Made by a program: the position numbers and the translations under genes
NCBI RefSeq assembly: GCF_037893015.1
Contig: NC_133658.1
Span: forward strand, 252,718,518-252,782,517
DNA length: 64,000 nt
Origin: Macrotis lagotis
Lineage: Eukaryota; Chordata; Mammalia; Peramelemorphia; Peramelidae
Direction: 5' to 3'
Part shown: positions 11,890 to 22,429 of the stretch, piece by piece
Numbering within the stretch: the first letter of the stretch is position 1
Layout of the letters: each line of letters opens with the position of its first letter
The notes under the pieces: generated by a model
Told to the model about the DNA's origin: nothing
The model's input: the letters and a program-made list of their open reading frames with translations, nothing else
Database searches by the model: none

Positions 11890-12205
11890 ATGCAATCTAC
11901 ATCCAGAGGAAAAAGAACAAAACAAAAACCCTTCATAATCTGAGTGAATATTACATTCACTTTTTTAAAATTTCTCATGTTTTTTCGTTCCCAACTCATG
12001 GTTTTCCTTCTTTTCCCTTAATCCTAATTTCTCATGCGGAAAATGAATGATCTGTAAACATGTTAAACACAAATGTGTATGTATTCGCCACTGAGGAGAG
12101 AGGGTGGAAGGAAATTATAGAACTTTAAAATATGCAAAAGCATGTAATATGAATGTTGGAAAACTTTTATAACATGTAACTGGAAAAATAAAATATCAGT
12201 TCAAA
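11890..12205 (+). repeat. L1 3' end, sense, in left arm
   Basis: ATCTACATCCAGAGGAAAAA, AAACATGTTAAACACAAATG, GGTGGAAGGAAATTATAGAA, ending AACTGGAAAAATAAAATATC. It is mirrored at 41,665-41,985, so it predates the duplication. Confidence 0.85.
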
Positions 12206-12274
12206 AAGTTCAGGAGCAATTATGATCATTATTACTTCTCTTTAATGTAAAGGATACTGGACAACCTAGCTATG

Positions 12275-13315
12275 AAGCTTCTAAAAAAAGAGAAGTCTAC
12301 ATTCCTTGCTTCTACTCTCTCATTTTTTACCCTAACCCCTTACAATCTGGCTTCCAGGAGGAATCTGTTTAAGATAGTGAAAAGAGCACTGAATTTGGAG
12401 TCAGAGCCTTGGCACAAACCCTTCATCCTCTATGTTTTCTCACCTTGGGTAAGTCATTTCCTCTTTCTTGGTCTCTACTTCTTCCAAATGCACACTAAGT
12501 GCATTGCATCAGACATCAGGTCCTTCCAGGAATAAATCCTATATTCTTATGAACTCCCCTTTTCTGAAACTAGTTTCTTTCTAGGCATTTTTCTCTAGTC
12601 ACATCTACCTAGATCTCTCTACAACAAATACTACAGCCCATCCCTGTTTTCTTGAGGTTCACCCTTTCTCCGGTCTTCCAGGATAGTGCAACTTCTTGGT
12701 TCTCCTCCTCTTTCTGGCCTTCTTCTCTGTTACCTCTTGTCTTAAATGCAGACAGTTCCTAAGGCTCAGTCCTTGGCCCTTCTTTCTTTGCTTTGTCTAA
12801 TTCAGATGACTCTAAATCTTACTAATTTAACTTTTACTACCTCCAGAAGTGACTTCCAAGTCTATATCCACAGAGCCAAGTGCTGTCCTGACTTCTATTA
12901 CTCTATCTCCAAGTGACTAGGGATATATCTGCCTAACCATCCCAGCAGGTCTTCAAACTCATGCATCATGTCCCTTAAAAAGAGCTCTCTTTCTGTATTT
13001 TTCCTGTCAATTGTACCGAAATTCTCTAGTTTTCTTTGCACACAATAGTTTGCACCGAAAAATGAATTGGAAACTTTTACTTCCTCTACTCTCCTCATAT
13101 CGACTCAGTAATCAAATCATGTGGCATTTTCTTTAATGTCACTCCACCTGCCCCTTCTTTCCTGTTCTACTACCACCATCTTTGTCCAAGTCCTCATCAT
13201 CTCATAATTATATGTATCACCTTGATAGATTCCTGGTAGCTCTCCCTAAAACAATCCATCTTATAATACTATGTTTTCATATTGTCTTCTTCAAAAGGTT
13301 CAAACACTGGCTTTG
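12275..13315 (+). repeat. L2 sense copy with a nested MIR, in left arm
   Basis: L2 3'-region sequence: TGCAACTTCTTGGTTCTCCT, GGCTCAGTCCTTGGCCCTTC, CTGCCTAACCATCCCAGCAG. It is interrupted by a sense MIR (about 12,355-12,540, GAGTCAGAGCC and GGGTAAGTCATTTCC). The 66-codon minus-strand ORF starting MRRVEEVK inside it is an L2 shadow, not a gene. Confidence 0.75.
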
Positions 13316-13435
13316 CCACTTTATTACCTATATTGTCTTGGACAAGTTCCTTTTCTTTTCTAGACCTTAGTTTCCTTTTCTATTCAAAGGTAGGAGGAGA
13401 TTGACCACAAGAAGAACCAGTAAACAGTCTTTGAT

Positions 13436-13545
13436 GGGGGCAGATAGGGGGTGCAGTGGCTAGAGCACTGGCCCTGAATTCAAATCCAGTCTCAAACACT
13501 TTATAATAATAACCTAGCTGTGTAATCTTAGGCAAGTCAATTACA
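13436..13545 (+). repeat. Short SINE, 3'-truncated by deletion
   Basis: GGGGGCAGATAGGGGGTGCA start, GAATTCAAATCCAGTCTC B-box, then broken after GGCAAGTCAATTAC. The mirror copy (39,955-40,085) keeps its complete 3' end, so the left copy lost its tail together with about 830 bp of flank. Confidence 0.85.
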
Positions 13546-14344
13546 AAACAAGTCAACAAACTTTTATAAATTTTCTGGATGTACAAAAGCTGAGAACTTT
13601 GCAGAAGACATTTCTAGACAAAACTCTGTATTCCTGTATTATCTTCTCTCTAACCCACCCCCAACTGCCTGCAACCTAAAGTCTAAATTCAAGACCTTTT
13701 ATAAGGTGACATCTGAGAACAAAGATCACTTATAGCATCTAACTTGTGCAAAACAGAGAGGTAAACAAGGACAAACAATACCTAAATCATGCCCTCAAGG
13801 AATTTATAATCCAGGAGAAACAATTTCTATTTTTACAGAATTCAGATTTCCAAAGCATTCTCAAAACAACCTCAGGAGCTAGAGAGGACAAATAATATTT
13901 CCATTTGGTAGATGAAGTCAATGGAGCTGAAGGAGGAGAAATGACTTGTCGGGGGTCAATCCTTATAGTTATCAAGGTAGGATTTACATTCAGGTCCCTT
14001 GACTGGGAAGTCCCAGAGTTTTTCTCATTATACAAAGTTATTTCATACAAATAGCTCTAATTTTAAAACAAAGTATAAGAAGGACATAGCTAGCTACCAA
14101 CAAAGTACCTTTCCAGTATTATAACTCATTTGCTCAAGCATTTAGCCCACAACAGCCCTAGAAGCTAATTAATGAAAAAGATTCCTGTCCCAAAGAGATA
14201 AAGGAGCTTGTTCTATGCCACAAAGATTTGAACCCAGGTTCTATTAATCAAAATCCATTGATCTATTAGATTTTTTTCCCCAAATATGTCTGCTACTGAT
14301 GAGTCCCACTGTTCCTCTAAGACTCAACTCAAGTCTGATCTTCC

Positions 14345-15040
14345 ATGAGGCTCACTGAATTGATACCCACCCTCATTCAGGTCCACCTTGGTGATCTATC
14401 TCCATTCTGCTTTCTTAAAAGACTGTATCAAGCACTGGCCACTTGGCTTTAGTCTACTGAGTCAGAGCTACTGAATGCCTTTCCAGAACTGGAAAGCACC
14501 CTAGAAGAATGGCTGCTAGGGTTGTGGAGATCACTCTAATCCCACCCACTCATTTGAGAGGCCCCCAAATACAGATACTTATGAATGCTCACACAGACTA
14601 TCAGTGGCAAAGTTCTAGAGAGCCAAGGTCTCCCAGATCTGTAGTCCTTTCCATTCTATTCTACTGTCACCTCCTTCCAGTTTGTCTTTCTCTTGTCACT
14701 GCAGAATTTTAATAAGTTTCTTTCTTTAACCTTTATCACAACCCTAACCCTTTTCAATTTCATAAGTATGTAAGTTTGAGGCTGGAAGAGAAAAATATTT
14801 ATTATACAGCACCATCAGCCTCAGGCCTTAACCGAAGTGGAATGGATATTCAATGAAGGAAAGGGTGGCCAAAAAGCTCAAAAAGCCCAGTGCTCATTTC
14901 CAATTCAGAAAGGAACAGTAATTAAGAGCAGACAGTTCAGAAACAGTGAACAATAAGGAGTGATTTGAGGAGGTGGCTAGACAGATTAAGGAACTAGAAG
15001 ACTAACCAAGTATAATAGAACACATAACACTGAGTACTTT
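14345..15040. other. Non-coding, no clear repeat
   Basis: Begins immediately inside the left duplication breakpoint. Nothing recognisable apart from weak CORE-SINE-like pieces near 14,460-14,640. Confidence 0.4.
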
Positions 15041-15044
15041 GGCA

Positions 15045-15140
15045 CAAAGGATCACAAGATTCAGATCTTAAAGATCATCTAGTCCTATTCCCTTATTCTA
15101 GAGATGAGGAAACTGAGATTCAAGGTCATGTAGCAATTTT
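15045..15140 (-). repeat. CORE-SINE fragment, antisense
   Basis: AAGATCATCTAGTCCTATTC, then AGAGATGAGGAAACTGAGAT. Confidence 0.65.
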
Positions 15141-15144
15141 TGCT

Positions 15145-15335
15145 GTTTGTCCTTTGTTATGAAGAGGAACAATGATGTATCCTGGGCCATGTCTTGACTT
15201 AAGCATGAACTGGATCTAAGTGAGGTAGAGCTGCACAAACTTATCAGCCTCACTCTTTGCCACAATCATCCAGGTCAAGAGGTAAAACAAAAGTCAAGAC
15301 CACTGATGAAGGTCTGGAATGCAATGGAAGACCTT
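15145..15335 (+). repeat. Unnamed SINE-like family, copy 1
   Basis: TATGAAGAGGAACAATGATG, ATGTCTTGACTTAAGCATGA, ATCATCCAGGTCAAGAGG. Related by internal comparison to 55,565-55,745 and 56,385-56,665 (shared order: GAAGA(C/G)GA, GATGTC(T/A)TGAC, TGGATTT(A/G)AGT, TCATCCAGGTC). Confidence 0.55.
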
Positions 15336-16017
15336 GGAATTTTCCATGTCTGACCAAGTTCTAATTGCTCCACAGCATACGTTTCTGTCACCTTTCATGA
15401 CCACTGGAACAAACTGTGCTCACCTGACCATTCCACCAGAGGCTGGGGGTGGAGGGAATCTTCACATTCTTAGACATCCCCCTAACTCACCAATGGGTTC
15501 AAAGTCTCCACCTGGTTAACCATCTGCTGGGGTATGAGTGCTTGGACAGGCTACAGTTTCTTGGAGTCCCAAGGGAGAGGAGGTGTAAAGGTCAACACAC
15601 CAAAGGCAAATGAACATCCATGAAAAGGGCTAGGAAAATCCTTACACCAGAGGTGCCTGTCTTCCCTAAGGACCTCCTATACCTCTCAAGCAGTTAATAA
15701 CTGTTCAAAGCTAGATCCTATGATTTTAATTCTAATATTATTTTCACTATACCAATATTGCCTTCTGAGAGGGCAGCTCAGAAACTGTGAGTGATGAGGA
15801 ATGATTTGAAGGAGACAACTTATCAGTGTCATGGGGGGGGACTAATAAGATGGGACACAGGAAAACTAGGTAAATCTCTGGCTTTGCTTACACTTGAGCC
15901 CCACCCTTCTGCTGGGGAGAGTCTTCTTTATCAATCAGGCTTCTTACTCACTCCCTGGAGTTGTTAGGGAGAAAAAGAGATAAGAAGCTCCTACTTACTT
16001 ATTGAGTGGTTAGCTTT

Positions 16018-16047
16018 AAAAAGAAAAGAAAAGAAAAGAGAGAGATA
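16018..16047. repeat. (AAAAG)n simple repeat
   Basis: Four to five imperfect AAAAG units running into GA repeats. Confidence 0.9.
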
Positions 16048-16198
16048 AGAAGCTCAACTGGTAGTCAGGAGACCAAGATTCTAGACCTAGGTTACTTGCC
16101 CTGTTCTTGCTTCAATTTCTTCATTTGTAAAATGTGTGGCTAACTTCAATGACCTCTAAATTCTCATTCTGCTCTTCTAAACTTATATTTTTGTGCTG
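16048..16198 (+). repeat. MIR/CORE-SINE
   Basis: CTGGTAGTCAGGAGACCAAG, TCAATTTCTTCATTTGTAAA, then CAATGACCTCTAAATTCTCA. Confidence 0.7.
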
Positions 16199-16199
16199 T

Positions 16200-16585
16200 A
16201 ACAATGGGACAGTCTAGTGGTCCAGTGTATGGAGTGTCTAGCCTGGGGTTAAGACATATCCTGGGGCAGCTAGGTGGTGCAGTAGATAGAGTCCAGAGGA
16301 CTTGAATTCAAATCCAACCTCAAACATTTAATAATTACCTAGCTGTGTGACCTTGGGCAAGTCACTTAACCCCATTGTCCTAAAAAAACCCCACATCTTC
16401 CTAAGGTCAAGTCTGAACTCAAGATACTAGCTGAGTGACCCTGGGCAAGTCACTTAATTCTGTTTGTCTCAGTTTTCTCATTCCTAAAACGAGATGGAGA
16501 AGGAAATAGCAAACCATTACAGTATTTTTGTCAAGAAAACCCCTAATGTAGTCATGAAGAGTCAGATAAAACTGAACAACTAGGA
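16200..16585 (+). repeat. MAR1-type SINE split by a younger SINE
   Basis: The 5' part is about 16,200-16,262 and the 3' part 16,393-16,585: CTGAGTGACCCTGGGCAAGT, GAGATGGAGAAGGAAATAGC, GTCAAGAAAACCCC. The inserted SINE is at 16,263-16,392, with an imperfect duplication ACATATCCT / ACATCTTCCT. Confidence 0.85.
16263..16392 (+). repeat. Short SINE nested in MAR1
   Basis: GGGGCAGCTAGGTGGTGCAG start, GAATTCAAATCCAACCTC B-box, A-rich tail. Confidence 0.9.
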
Positions 16586-16769
16586 CAATAACCTATTCAC
16601 TCAAATCTCTACCCAGAAGACAGAGGAATGAGAATCTTTTTTTTTTTGGGGGGGGGGGGATAGAAGTAGAAAGAGAGAGAATGTGTGTTTGCATATATCC
16701 AGAAATAGGAAGGTTTAGATTCTAATACCAGCTATATTATACCAGCTGGAAGGTCATGTCTCCTCTCTT

Positions 16770-16926
16770 TTTTTTAAGATTTTTTTTTTGCAAGGCAAAT
16801 GGGGTTAAGTGGCTTGCCCAAGGCCACACAGCTAGGTAATTATTAAGTGTTTGAGACCGATTTTGAACCCAGGTACTCCTGACTCCAGGGCCAGTGCTTT
16901 ATCCACTGTGCCACCTAGACACCCCA
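16770..16926 (-). repeat. Short SINE, antisense
   Basis: Full-length, flanked by the 14 bp duplication ATGTCTCCTCTCTT at 16,756-16,769 and 16,927-16,940. Confidence 0.95.
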
Positions 16927-17544
16927 ATGTCTCCTCTCTTAACTCTTAGTTCTAAGTCCTTCCAACCCTGGCATTCTATGACTCTAGAGACAGAAGGCTG
17001 ACTCTTGGCTAGCTTTCCCCTCAACCTAGTGGGATCCACATAACTAGAAAAGGGACAAAGTTCACAAAAAAGTTGTTAGAAATGCCAGATGGTAAGGTTC
17101 TGGGATCTGAAGAGGTAGATGGCGGACTAGCAGCCTCTGGGACTAGCAGCCTCTGGAATAGAGAGACAGCTTTAGTACCCACTCCCACCCCAAACCCTGA
17201 CTGCTAACATTTCCCAAGGAGTATGTGTCTGGGCCATTTGGCATTTAAAAGGCAATTCTGAGCCATGACAACCTTTTCTCTTTCTGGTTTCAAATCTAAT
17301 TTAAAAAAAAAAAAGAGAGAGAGCTGGAATCAATGGGTGGGATCCAGGGAAATGGGTCCATGGGCTGATTTTTGTTAGTTCTCCTGCCAATTTCAAAAGA
17401 CAGATACTGAGTCTGAGAAGTGGCAGGAAGAAACAGTTGATTGACCATAACAAAGCAGAAAGGGGAGCTGTGGGTTTGATGACCTCTCTCAAAATAAACC
17501 CTTCTCCTTCCTGGCCCCAATCCACTTGTCATTCAGAAAAACAT

Positions 17545-17715
17545 CTGATTTAGAACTAGAAAGGATATTAGACATCATCCAGTACAATTCTTTCATTTAA
17601 CAGATGAGAAAACAGATCCAGAGAGGGGAGGTTACTTGCCTAAGATAACATGCAGTAATTAGCAGAGCTGGGAATTAAGCCTAGCTCCTGACTCTCAACA
17701 CAATCCTCTTTTAAT
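17545..17715 (-). repeat. CORE-SINE, antisense
   Basis: GACATCATCCAGTACAATTC, TAACAGATGAGAAAACAGAT, GAGCTGGGAATTAAGCCTAG. Confidence 0.7.
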
Positions 17716-18474
17716 AGAAAGTAATTTCAGGGTTGGAAGCCACCTCCAAGATTCCCTGGTCCAATATCTACCTGGAACAAAAGGCCTCACTTTTGTCCCA
17801 TTGTTCTGATTTTACTCTCTTGGTGACTGAACGAAAAATAAATAACCTTCCCAGTCAGTCCTAAGAACTGGAGAAACTTTGTTGAGTCACCAATAATATT
17901 TCCTCTGGAAGCTCCTTCCTGTCTGTTTCAAATCCCCACAAAGCTGAGGGTTGGGCAAGGCTCAGGTTCAGTCCTAGGAAAACTTTCTATTGCAGGAAGA
18001 TAGAAAGCAAGGTGAACCAAGCTACTCACTGTAAATAGGCTGAGATCTAGGTTTCTCAAGCCCAAAGAAGCCAAACACTCTCAAAGTTCCTACAGATCTA
18101 GGCCTGAAAGCTATGGAGGCTTCAACCCTTAAATGGGGGGGGGGTCCTGTCTGGGATCTGGGAGCCCCAAGGTCAGACTTGTGAAAACAGGGCAGAACAA
18201 ACTCCAAACTAGCAAACACCAGGCCAAAATTGTCCCTCCTACCCCCATGAAAGTTCTCTCATTAGGGAAGAAAAAAATAGACAGTCAATTCTATATCCTC
18301 CAACTTCCCTACCTCTCCTCCCAAGGGTTAGATAAAGTCTGACTGAAAAGCAGAGCAATCCTAGGGCTAATACAGAAGTCCCAGTTTCAAGGTTAGGCCC
18401 AAGACCCATTCCCTCTGTCTTTTTAGCAGAAATGAGCTGATGTTTTTGAGATCCTAAGAAAAAGGGGGTCAGAG

Positions 18475-18791
18475 TTTTGGGCTATCTGCAATGGAGAATA
18501 CCATCTGTATCCAGAGAAAGAATTGTGGAGTTTGAACAAAGACCAAAGACTATTACCTTCAATTTAGAAAAAAAAATTATCTTATTATGTAATTTTGCTA
18601 TCTCTTATACTTTATTTTTTCTTCCTTAAGGATATGATTTTTCTCTTATCACATTCAACTGAGATCAATGTACATCATGGAAACAATGTAAAGACTAACA
18701 GGATGCCTTCTGTGGGGGTAGGAAAGCAAGAATGGGGGAAAAATTATAAAACTCAAAATAAATAAAATCTTTCTAAAAAAAAAAAAAAAAG
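18475..18791 (+). repeat. 5'-truncated L1 3' end
   Basis: TATCTGCAATGGAGAATACC, ATCCAGAGAAAGAATTGTGG, ending AATAAATAAAATCTTTCT plus poly(A). Flanked by an imperfect AAAAGGGG(G)TCAGA duplication (about 18,461-18,474 and 18,793-18,806). Only about 310 bp remain. Confidence 0.85.
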
Positions 18792-19044
18792 GAAAAGGGG
18801 TCAGATTAGAACTAGCCAGTCCTTTGCTGCACATTTTCTTCCTTTTCCTTCCAAAAGCCTAGCCTCTATAGGTAGCCCCTTAATATAATTGCTGAATGAA
18901 CTTCCTCCTCTGAAGAGTGTATGGGGCTGCAACCCACCTATGTGCAAAAGTACCATATAATCAAAGCTTCTGGGGATACAGACCAAAATGAATTAGTAGT
19001 CTCTGACCTTGAATAAATGAAGCCTAAGGTAAATAATATGAGCA

Positions 19045-19303
19045 GTTATGTGGTACAGCTATGTGGCAGAATGGATAGAGTACTGGACCTGGAGTCATGT
19101 CAGGAAGACCTAAGTTCAAATCTGACCTCAGACACTTAGTAGTTTTGTGACCCTGGACAAGTAACTTAACCGTTTTTGCTTTGGTTACCTCATCTATAAA
19201 ATGATCTGATGTAGGAAATGGAAAACTATTCTAGTATATTTGCCAAGAAAACCTCAAATAGGGCCACAAAGAATGGGCTGAAGGTGACTGAACAATAACT
19301 AAG
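19045..19303 (+). repeat. MAR1-type SINE
   Basis: GGATAGAGTACTGGACCTGG, CTCATCTATAAAATGATCTG, TTTGCCAAGAAAACCTCAAA, ending GACTGAACAATAAC. Confidence 0.85.
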
Positions 19304-19834
19304 GGAGTGAATATTTAACTGGGAGGGGAGAAAGGGAAAAAGGTTTAGGTAAGATTTTAAATAGGAGATTAAAAAAAACCTCCTCAACTTTAAAGTTAAG
19401 ACTTTAAGACTAAGATTATCAGAGATAATCTCCATAGTTGTAATAATATTCTACTTTGGTCCCTTCTAGTCTTCACATATGATTCCATGCCTCCATACTG
19501 TGTGACTGTAGAAGAGTTGTCTGCAGTAGGAGCAGGGGACCACTCTGCCTTTACAGGGTGTCAGTACAGAAGGGTGGTCCTCAGGTTCTAGCTAGCATGG
19601 CCATGGTCATCCTGGACAAGGTACCTGAGCATTCTATACCTCAAAAACTGTCAGAAAATATTAATGCTTAAACAACTCTTGGCAGATCCTCTGGTTCAAC
19701 CCTCTCATTAAAGAGGACAGGAAGACCTAGAAGGGGAACTGGCAAAAGTCTAACAGAAAGCTAGTGACAGAGAGAGGATCTCAGAGAGGGAATAAGGAGT
19801 AATCCATCTTGCTCACCCCGCCCCAGTGGGTAGT

Positions 19835-19900
19835 GAGAGAGTGTGAGTGTGAGAGAGAGACAGAGAGACAGACAGACAGACTGTGTGTGTGTGTGTTTGA
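19835..19900. repeat. Compound GA/CAGA/GT microsatellite
   Basis: GTGAGAGA, then (GACA)n, then (TG)n, over about 65 bp. Confidence 0.9.
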
Positions 19901-20639
19901 GGAAGGTAAACTACAGTGTTTCTAAGGGCTTTTCAGCTTCCTGGGTCCGTCATAGAGCTCCCTTAGTCACCTGCCAAAAATAGGTGCCCTAGAGGAAATG
20001 GGGAAATATAATTTCAAAGCTCATCTCCTACTCTGCTCCATAGAAATAAATGCAGGTCCAAGGCTTGCCCGACCATAAAGTAGTTTCAAGGTCAGAAAAA
20101 TCATAATCAGGATGGAGATCTTACTAAAAGGAATTTAGAGAAACCAGACTAACCAGAGACCAAGAGAAATTAGGAACAATAATTTGCTAACACATTTCCC
20201 ATTCTAGTTCTGTCCTAGCCTTGCTTGCTTTGGTTTCTCCCAAGTCTCTCTTGGTCCTTAGCTTTTAGGACATCAGGTCTGGTGATGAGGGCTGCACAAA
20301 TATACCAGTCATTTTTTTGTGAGTTAGGCCCTTACTAAGGATGTCAGTAAAATCAGATACCTAAGTAGGGTAGTAATTAAAGCAAAAGATAATACAGAAA
20401 TCAGGAAGTTAGACAAGGAGGGAGGAAGGAAAGTTGGTGCTTTCCCTCTAGAGTTCAGAGAAAAGTTCAGGTAGGATTTAAAGAGGAGAGAATTGTGGTT
20501 GGCCAACAGATGGTCAAAGGGTAGTTTGTTGTATTGCCCTGGGGGGGGGGGTAGAAAGGTGAGCATTCCACAGGGGTGGAGAGGTAGAAGGAAGAAGGTA
20601 TAGTGATTAGGCTGGAGAATGGTGACCAAAGGTTGGAAC

Positions 20640-20805
20640 TCAGTAATCATAGAATCATAAGACAAGTTCAAGATGGAAGGGGACTAGCCCAAAGTCTTCT
20701 CTTAACAGAGAAAACTGAGGCTCAGAAAGAACAAAGGACTTAGTCCAAGGTCATTCATTTAGTTAAAGACAAAGCTGGGCCTAGGTCTGAATCTCCAGAT
20801 TTCCA
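20640..20805 (-). repeat. CORE-SINE, antisense
   Basis: GAGAAAACTGAGGCTCAGAA, CTTAGTCCAAGGTCATTC, CAAAGCTGGGCCTAGGTCTG. Confidence 0.7.
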
Positions 20806-21049
20806 ATTTTTTTTCCCACCATTTAAAGTTAAAGGTGATAAAACTAAGTGATAAGCAGTTCAGATGAAAGCAGGGGACTTCCCCCTCATTAATCCACTCA
20901 TTCATTCAAAATACTATTATCCCCAGAACACAGAAAAGATAAGACACAGTCTTTGCCTCACGGAGCATGAAGAAAACATCTACCATAGAGATTTACTGTT
21001 TTCAAAGCACTTATTTTGTTCACAAATCATAAAAGTGACCCAATGAACT

Positions 21050-21619
21050 TGGGGCATGCCTCAGGGCTCCTAAACTGAATAAAAGGAGTACCAACCCAAG
21101 CCCAGGCCTCAATTTGTACCACAGCTTGCAAAAAACTATGCACAGTGGGTACCCAATTAATCCAATTAAATTAACTAGAGGAAAAAAGTGATAAGGTATT
21201 TTGCAAACAAAGGAGTACCTTACAGCAAGAGCAGCTTTGGGTAGGAGAGGGAAGGAACTGGGTTTGGCCACCTGACTAAACGTCAAGATGCCTCTATTAA
21301 AGGCACAGACTCCATCCTCCTTAATTACAGGGGAAGGAATGGAATCACCTAGTTTTTGAAATGCCAGTAGCACTCGGCCACCTTCCTTCTCCCTTCATTT
21401 GGGTTATTTGCCGGGAGAAAGGTCAGAAAACTCCAAGGATTTTGAGTAGCTAAGGATTAGGCCAGAGCAAAGAATGGAGAGGATGGGGGTTCCCCAGGTA
21501 ACAGGGCTCCATTTCCCCGGGGGGGGGGGGTGCAGGAAGGGCTCCTGAGGTAACGATGACAAATCTGAAATCTCTGGGATAGGAAGACCTTGAGAGAGAC
21601 AGGGAAAAGGACCTTCGGG
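21050..21619. other. Repeat-poor intron sequence beside the CpG island
   Basis: No repeat recognised. It contains a G12-class run at about 21,519-21,530, and GC content rises toward 21,600. Several minus-strand ORFs here are open by chance. Confidence 0.4.
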
Positions 21620-22072
21620 ATGAGACATCCGGAGGCGCCGGGAACGCTGATGTTGGCCTTGGCCAGCAGGACGGGGCTGGGGTTCCTCTGAATGGAGGAG
21701 GAGGGCACGGGAGGGGGGAGCAGGGCAGGCTGGGGTCCCGCTCGAGCTGGCCGGCCTCCAGGCCCCCGGGGGACGCACCAAGAACGGGCCCCGGGTGTCT
21801 CCCCCACTCCGGCCAGGCGCCGGAGCCCCGGGTCCCTCCGGGCACTGGGCGTCTCCGGGGCGGGGAGGCCCTCGGAGCCATTTCGCGCCGGGGCCGGCGG
21901 GCTGCAGCAGGCCCGGGCACCCCCGGCCCCCGGGGAGGCTGCTCGGGCGGCCCCCGGAAGGCTGTAGGGGCGGTCGCTGCGGCGGGGAGGTTCTAGGCTG
22001 GGGCAGGGCGGCCCCGGGATGGAGATGCAGCCCGGGAGGGGCCGCCCGAGGCCGGCCGGCCGGCCGTCCTAC

Positions 22073-22247
22073 CTGGGGAGTAGAGCTGGGCCAGCTCGCG
22101 GGCCCCGGCGTGCTGCGCTCCCCAGCGCCGGCCCCCGCCGTCCGCCGCCGCCGCCGCCGCCTCCTCCTCCTCGGGGCCGCGTCCGGGCTCCGAGGGCTCG
22201 TCCGGCTCCGGGCAGCCGCGGCCCCCGCCGCCCCCGCCGCCCGCCAT
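22073..22247 (-). CDS. PEDS1: PEDS1 exon 1 (start codon exon)
   Basis: First coding exon of plasmanylethanolamine desaturase. The ATG at 22,247-22,245 has a strong Kozak context (G at -3, G at +4). It encodes 58 residues plus one base of a split Gly codon. The order is MAG and poly-Gly, an acidic Pro/Glu stretch, EEEE, six Ala, then the conserved RRWGAQHAGARELAQLYSPG, which matches the cytosolic N-terminus of the known protein. The donor CCCCAG|GTAGGA lies after 22,073. The N-terminal low-complexity part is about 17 residues longer than I recall for human, from GGC, GCC and GAG triplet tracts. The reading frame runs on into intron 1, so the exon end rests on the donor and on the in-phase join to exon 2. 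Confidence 0.94.
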
Positions 22248-22263
22248 GGCTCCGGCCCCGGCC

Positions 22264-22326
22264 TCAGCCCCGCGCCCCGGCCCCGGCTCTCGAGCGGCGC
22301 AGCAGCTGCGGCCCGGAGCGCCGCAT
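22264..22326 (-). other. Upstream ORF in the PEDS1 5' leader
   Basis: ATG at 22,326-22,324 opens 20 codons and stops with TGA at 22,264, 16 nt before the PEDS1 ATG. The ATG context is weak (T at -3, C at +4). It matters only if transcription starts upstream of 22,326, which is likely given the CCAAT boxes at 22,440-22,515 but unproven. Confidence 0.55.
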
Positions 22327-22368
22327 GGAGCGACCGCGGATCCCGCTGAACGGGCAGGGGATAAAGCT

Positions 22369-22399
<31 letters not shown>
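22369..22399. repeat. (CGG)n triplet tract in the presumed 5' UTR or promoter
   Basis: About 10 uninterrupted GCG/CGG units on the plus strand, i.e. CCG in the PEDS1 transcript direction, about 125-150 bp upstream of the start codon. Confidence 0.95.
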
Positions 22400-22429
22400 G
22401 GCCGCGACTGGGCCTCGCCCGGGCCCCTG

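Larger units (their letters stand above)
9282..14341 (+). repeat. Left arm of large inverted duplication
   Basis: About 5.06 kb that reappears as its reverse complement at 38,281-44,570. By eye, 10,000-10,351 matches exactly and about 430 bp beside exon 2 shows about 3 mismatches. The inner end (13,800-14,050) shows about 14 mismatches in 250 bp and the outer end (9,780-10,010) about 10 in 250 bp. This arm holds the genuine PEDS1 exon 2. Relative to the right arm it lacks about 830 bp after 13,545 and about 70 bp near 14,301. Confidence 0.95.
11380..22072 (-). other. PEDS1: PEDS1 intron 1
   Basis: A 10.7 kb intron between donor AG|GTAGGA (exon 1 end at 22,073) and acceptor CAG|GCAAG (exon 2 start at 11,379). 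It contains the inner part of the left duplication arm, several SINEs, MAR1, an L1 3' end, and many poly-G runs on the plus strand (poly-C in the transcript). Confidence 0.9.

Noticed and set aside
12898..13098. 66-codon ORF (starting MRRVEEVK), similar to one at 40,610-40,792
   Set aside because: It lies within an L2 copy in each duplication arm. Differences between copies are not biased to synonymous sites.
20324..21373. 115- and 117-codon minus-strand ORFs inside PEDS1 intron 1, considered as alternative exons
   Set aside because: No similarity to PEDS1 and no paired splice sites in phase. One overlaps a poly-G run.
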